This document shows, one piece after another, positions 30,117 through 31,239 of a stretch of DNA of 31,239 nucleotides. The translations under genes and the position numbers were made by a program. The first letter of the stretch is position 1. The number at the start of each line of letters is the position of its first letter. The stretch covers positions 1-31,239 of the forward strand of contig RWJK01001398.1 in NCBI GenBank assembly GCA_004335835.1, read 5' to 3'. The notes beneath the pieces were generated by a model, which did no database searches, had not been told where the DNA came from, and worked only from the letters and a program-made list of their open reading frames with translations. Origin of the DNA: Scenedesmus sp. ARA3. Its lineage: Eukaryota > Chlorophyta > Chlorophyceae > Sphaeropleales > Scenedesmaceae.

Positions 30117-31180
30117 ATGGGAAACGCGCAGACGAGGGAATCAGGGTTCATTTCAGCAGGTGCAAATGGAGACACCAGCTACGTCAGGCAGGCAATGCAG
30201 ACAGACACCACTGCAAGGGAGCGGCTGCTGTCAGCGCATACCGGCTTTTTCTCTGGAAAGAAGACTATATTGCACGTCGCAGCAAAGACAGGAAAGGCGG
30301 ATGTCGTTGCTTCAGGTGGGCATGGGCTGTCAGCAGCTGATCAGCCTCATGAGGTGCTGCACAAGTCATATTCATCACTGCTAGGATGGCTGAACATGGC
30401 CTTATGCCTTGATTATGTATGAGATTGACACACCATGCGCATACGTATGTGTAATCGTGTGCCTGTAGCAGTACCTGCTGCTGAAATCCCAGACGCAGCT
30501 GCTGTCCGCCTGGGGATGCACGCTGCACCTTTGCACCGCTGCGCCTGTCTGCCAGTGCTGTGTGGCCTGTGTGTGCAGCTTGCAGCTGCTGAGGTGCAAT
30601 TGCATATGACATGTTGACATTTGCACTTTTGTACTCCTCGCTGTAACCTGAGACACGACATATGCTGCGCTGTATTTTGCTTGCTTGCTGCTTGCAGTGT
30701 TGGGTCCTCTGGTGGATGCTGTGACTGCTGAAATCGTGGATGGTGTATACCCAGGCAAGGCGGCAGAACTGCTGGGCAGGACTGTCAACCAGCAGGTGTG
30801 CAGTACTGGTGTGGGGCGTTAAGTGTAACGGTTCAGGGGTCCAGGGTTCAGGGTTCAATGGTTGCAGGTTACAACCAGCAGGTGAACCACGCAGCACTGC
30901 TGTGTGGTTACGGGTTCAGCGGTTGCTGTACAATAGTCTTACTGTACTTCTTCGGTGTCGTGAGAGGACAGGCAGCAGCATACAGCCCCAGGTAGCTAAT
31001 GTGCACAATGTGTTGTATGTATGCGGATGCCGCAGTGTGCAGTTCCCTAGCCAGGCGGCAACAATATCTGCTACTGCTGCTGATGATGCTACTGCATTTG
31101 TGTTGCAGGACAGCAAGGGCCGCACCCCGCTGCTCACCGCCTGCCACCACGACCACTGGGACTGCGCAGAGCAGCACTGA
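30117..31180 (+). pseudogene. Truncated XB3/XBAT-like ankyrin paralogue
   Basis: Exons 30117-30315, 30698-30795 and 31109-31180 join in phase to a 122-residue ORF. It begins MGNAQT (Gly2 and Thr6, N-myristoylation type). TILHVAAKTGKADVVASVLG, PLVDAVTAEIVDGVYPGKAA and QDSKGRTPLLTAC align along their length with residues 1-115 of the upstream paralogue. The match stops at WDCAEQH then TGA; the paralogue continues DCAQLLIESG. Exon 3 contains no GT at all, so no donor can bypass the stop. A CTG run starts three bases after it. I read the gene as a tandem duplicate broken by triplet expansion. A short functional single-ankyrin protein remains possible. Intron 1 has no counterpart in the paralogue, and intron 2 is displaced by 14 coding bases. 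Confidence 0.7.
30783..30905 (+). repeat. Echo of ankyrin-2 exon 2 donor edge and CAGGGTT heptamers
   Basis: The exon 2 end and donor CAACCAGCAG|GTG (30786-30798) recur at 30872-30884, followed in both places by a similar GCAGTACTG.TGTGG / GCAGCACTGCTGTGTGG stretch. Between them lie degenerate CAGGGTT units at about 30834-30857. Confidence 0.65.
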
Positions 31181-31182
31181 CA

Positions 31183-31183
<1 letters not shown>

Positions 31184-31239
<56 letters not shown>
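31184..31239. repeat. CTG triplet run to window edge
   Basis: At least 18 uninterrupted CTG triplets begin directly after the truncated ankyrin ORF and continue out of the window. In the paralogue the corresponding position carries two CTG codons (the LL of DCAQLLIESG), a plausible seed for the expansion. Confidence 0.92.

Noticed and set aside
1..31239. tRNA, rRNA, transposon or viral genes
   Set aside because: No cloverleaf with TTCRA-type arm, no rRNA core sequence, and no transposase, reverse transcriptase or terminal inverted repeats were found by reading both strands.

Overview
The window looks like nuclear DNA of a chlorophycean green alga. The evidence is GC-rich sequence, genes split into many short exons by GT-AG introns of about 110-700 bases, pervasive CAG/CTG triplet runs that encode poly-Gln, poly-Ser and poly-Ala, plant-type protein families (an XB3/XBAT31-like ankyrin-RING ligase, a pepsin-like protease, a PITSLRE-type CDK) and a TGTAA poly(A) signal after one gene. 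No close species assignment is possible by eye. All exon structures below were joined by hand: reading phase is carried across each junction and the joined protein matches a family, but no transcript data were available.

Layout: (1) 88-1132, minus: 5' part of a CDK10/CDK11-like kinase that runs off the left edge. (2) 1680-6331, plus: a nine-exon SMYD-like SET protein, head-to-head with the kinase, followed by a 123-base tandem array. (3) 8418-15776, plus: a secreted-type protein with two tandem pepsin-like aspartic protease domains, 5' end unresolved. (4) 17436-25378, plus: a 1844-residue DysF plus class 3 (diacylglycerol-type) lipase with two huge low-complexity insertions inside the catalytic domain. 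(5) 25415-29306, plus: a 981-residue N-myristoylation-type ankyrin-repeat RING ubiquitin ligase, starting only 36 bases after the lipase stop. (6) 30117-31180, plus: a second ankyrin paralogue of the same family, apparently cut short where a CTG run begins.

The most striking feature is not a gene. About ten of roughly 35 introns contain one or more diverged partial copies (about 25-90 bases) of the adjoining exon edge together with its splice site ('exon-edge echoes'). They occur on donor sides (SET introns 3 and 8, lipase intron 2, ankyrin-2 intron 2, kinase intron 1) and acceptor sides (kinase intron 1, SET intron 6, protease and lipase introns). The two ankyrin paralogues also differ in intron presence and position, as expected if tandem duplication of exon-intron junctions is making introns grow and slide. 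I read this as an active intron-remodelling process in this genome. The proteins have no obvious joint pathway, although the lipase and ankyrin-RING ORFs may share a transcript.
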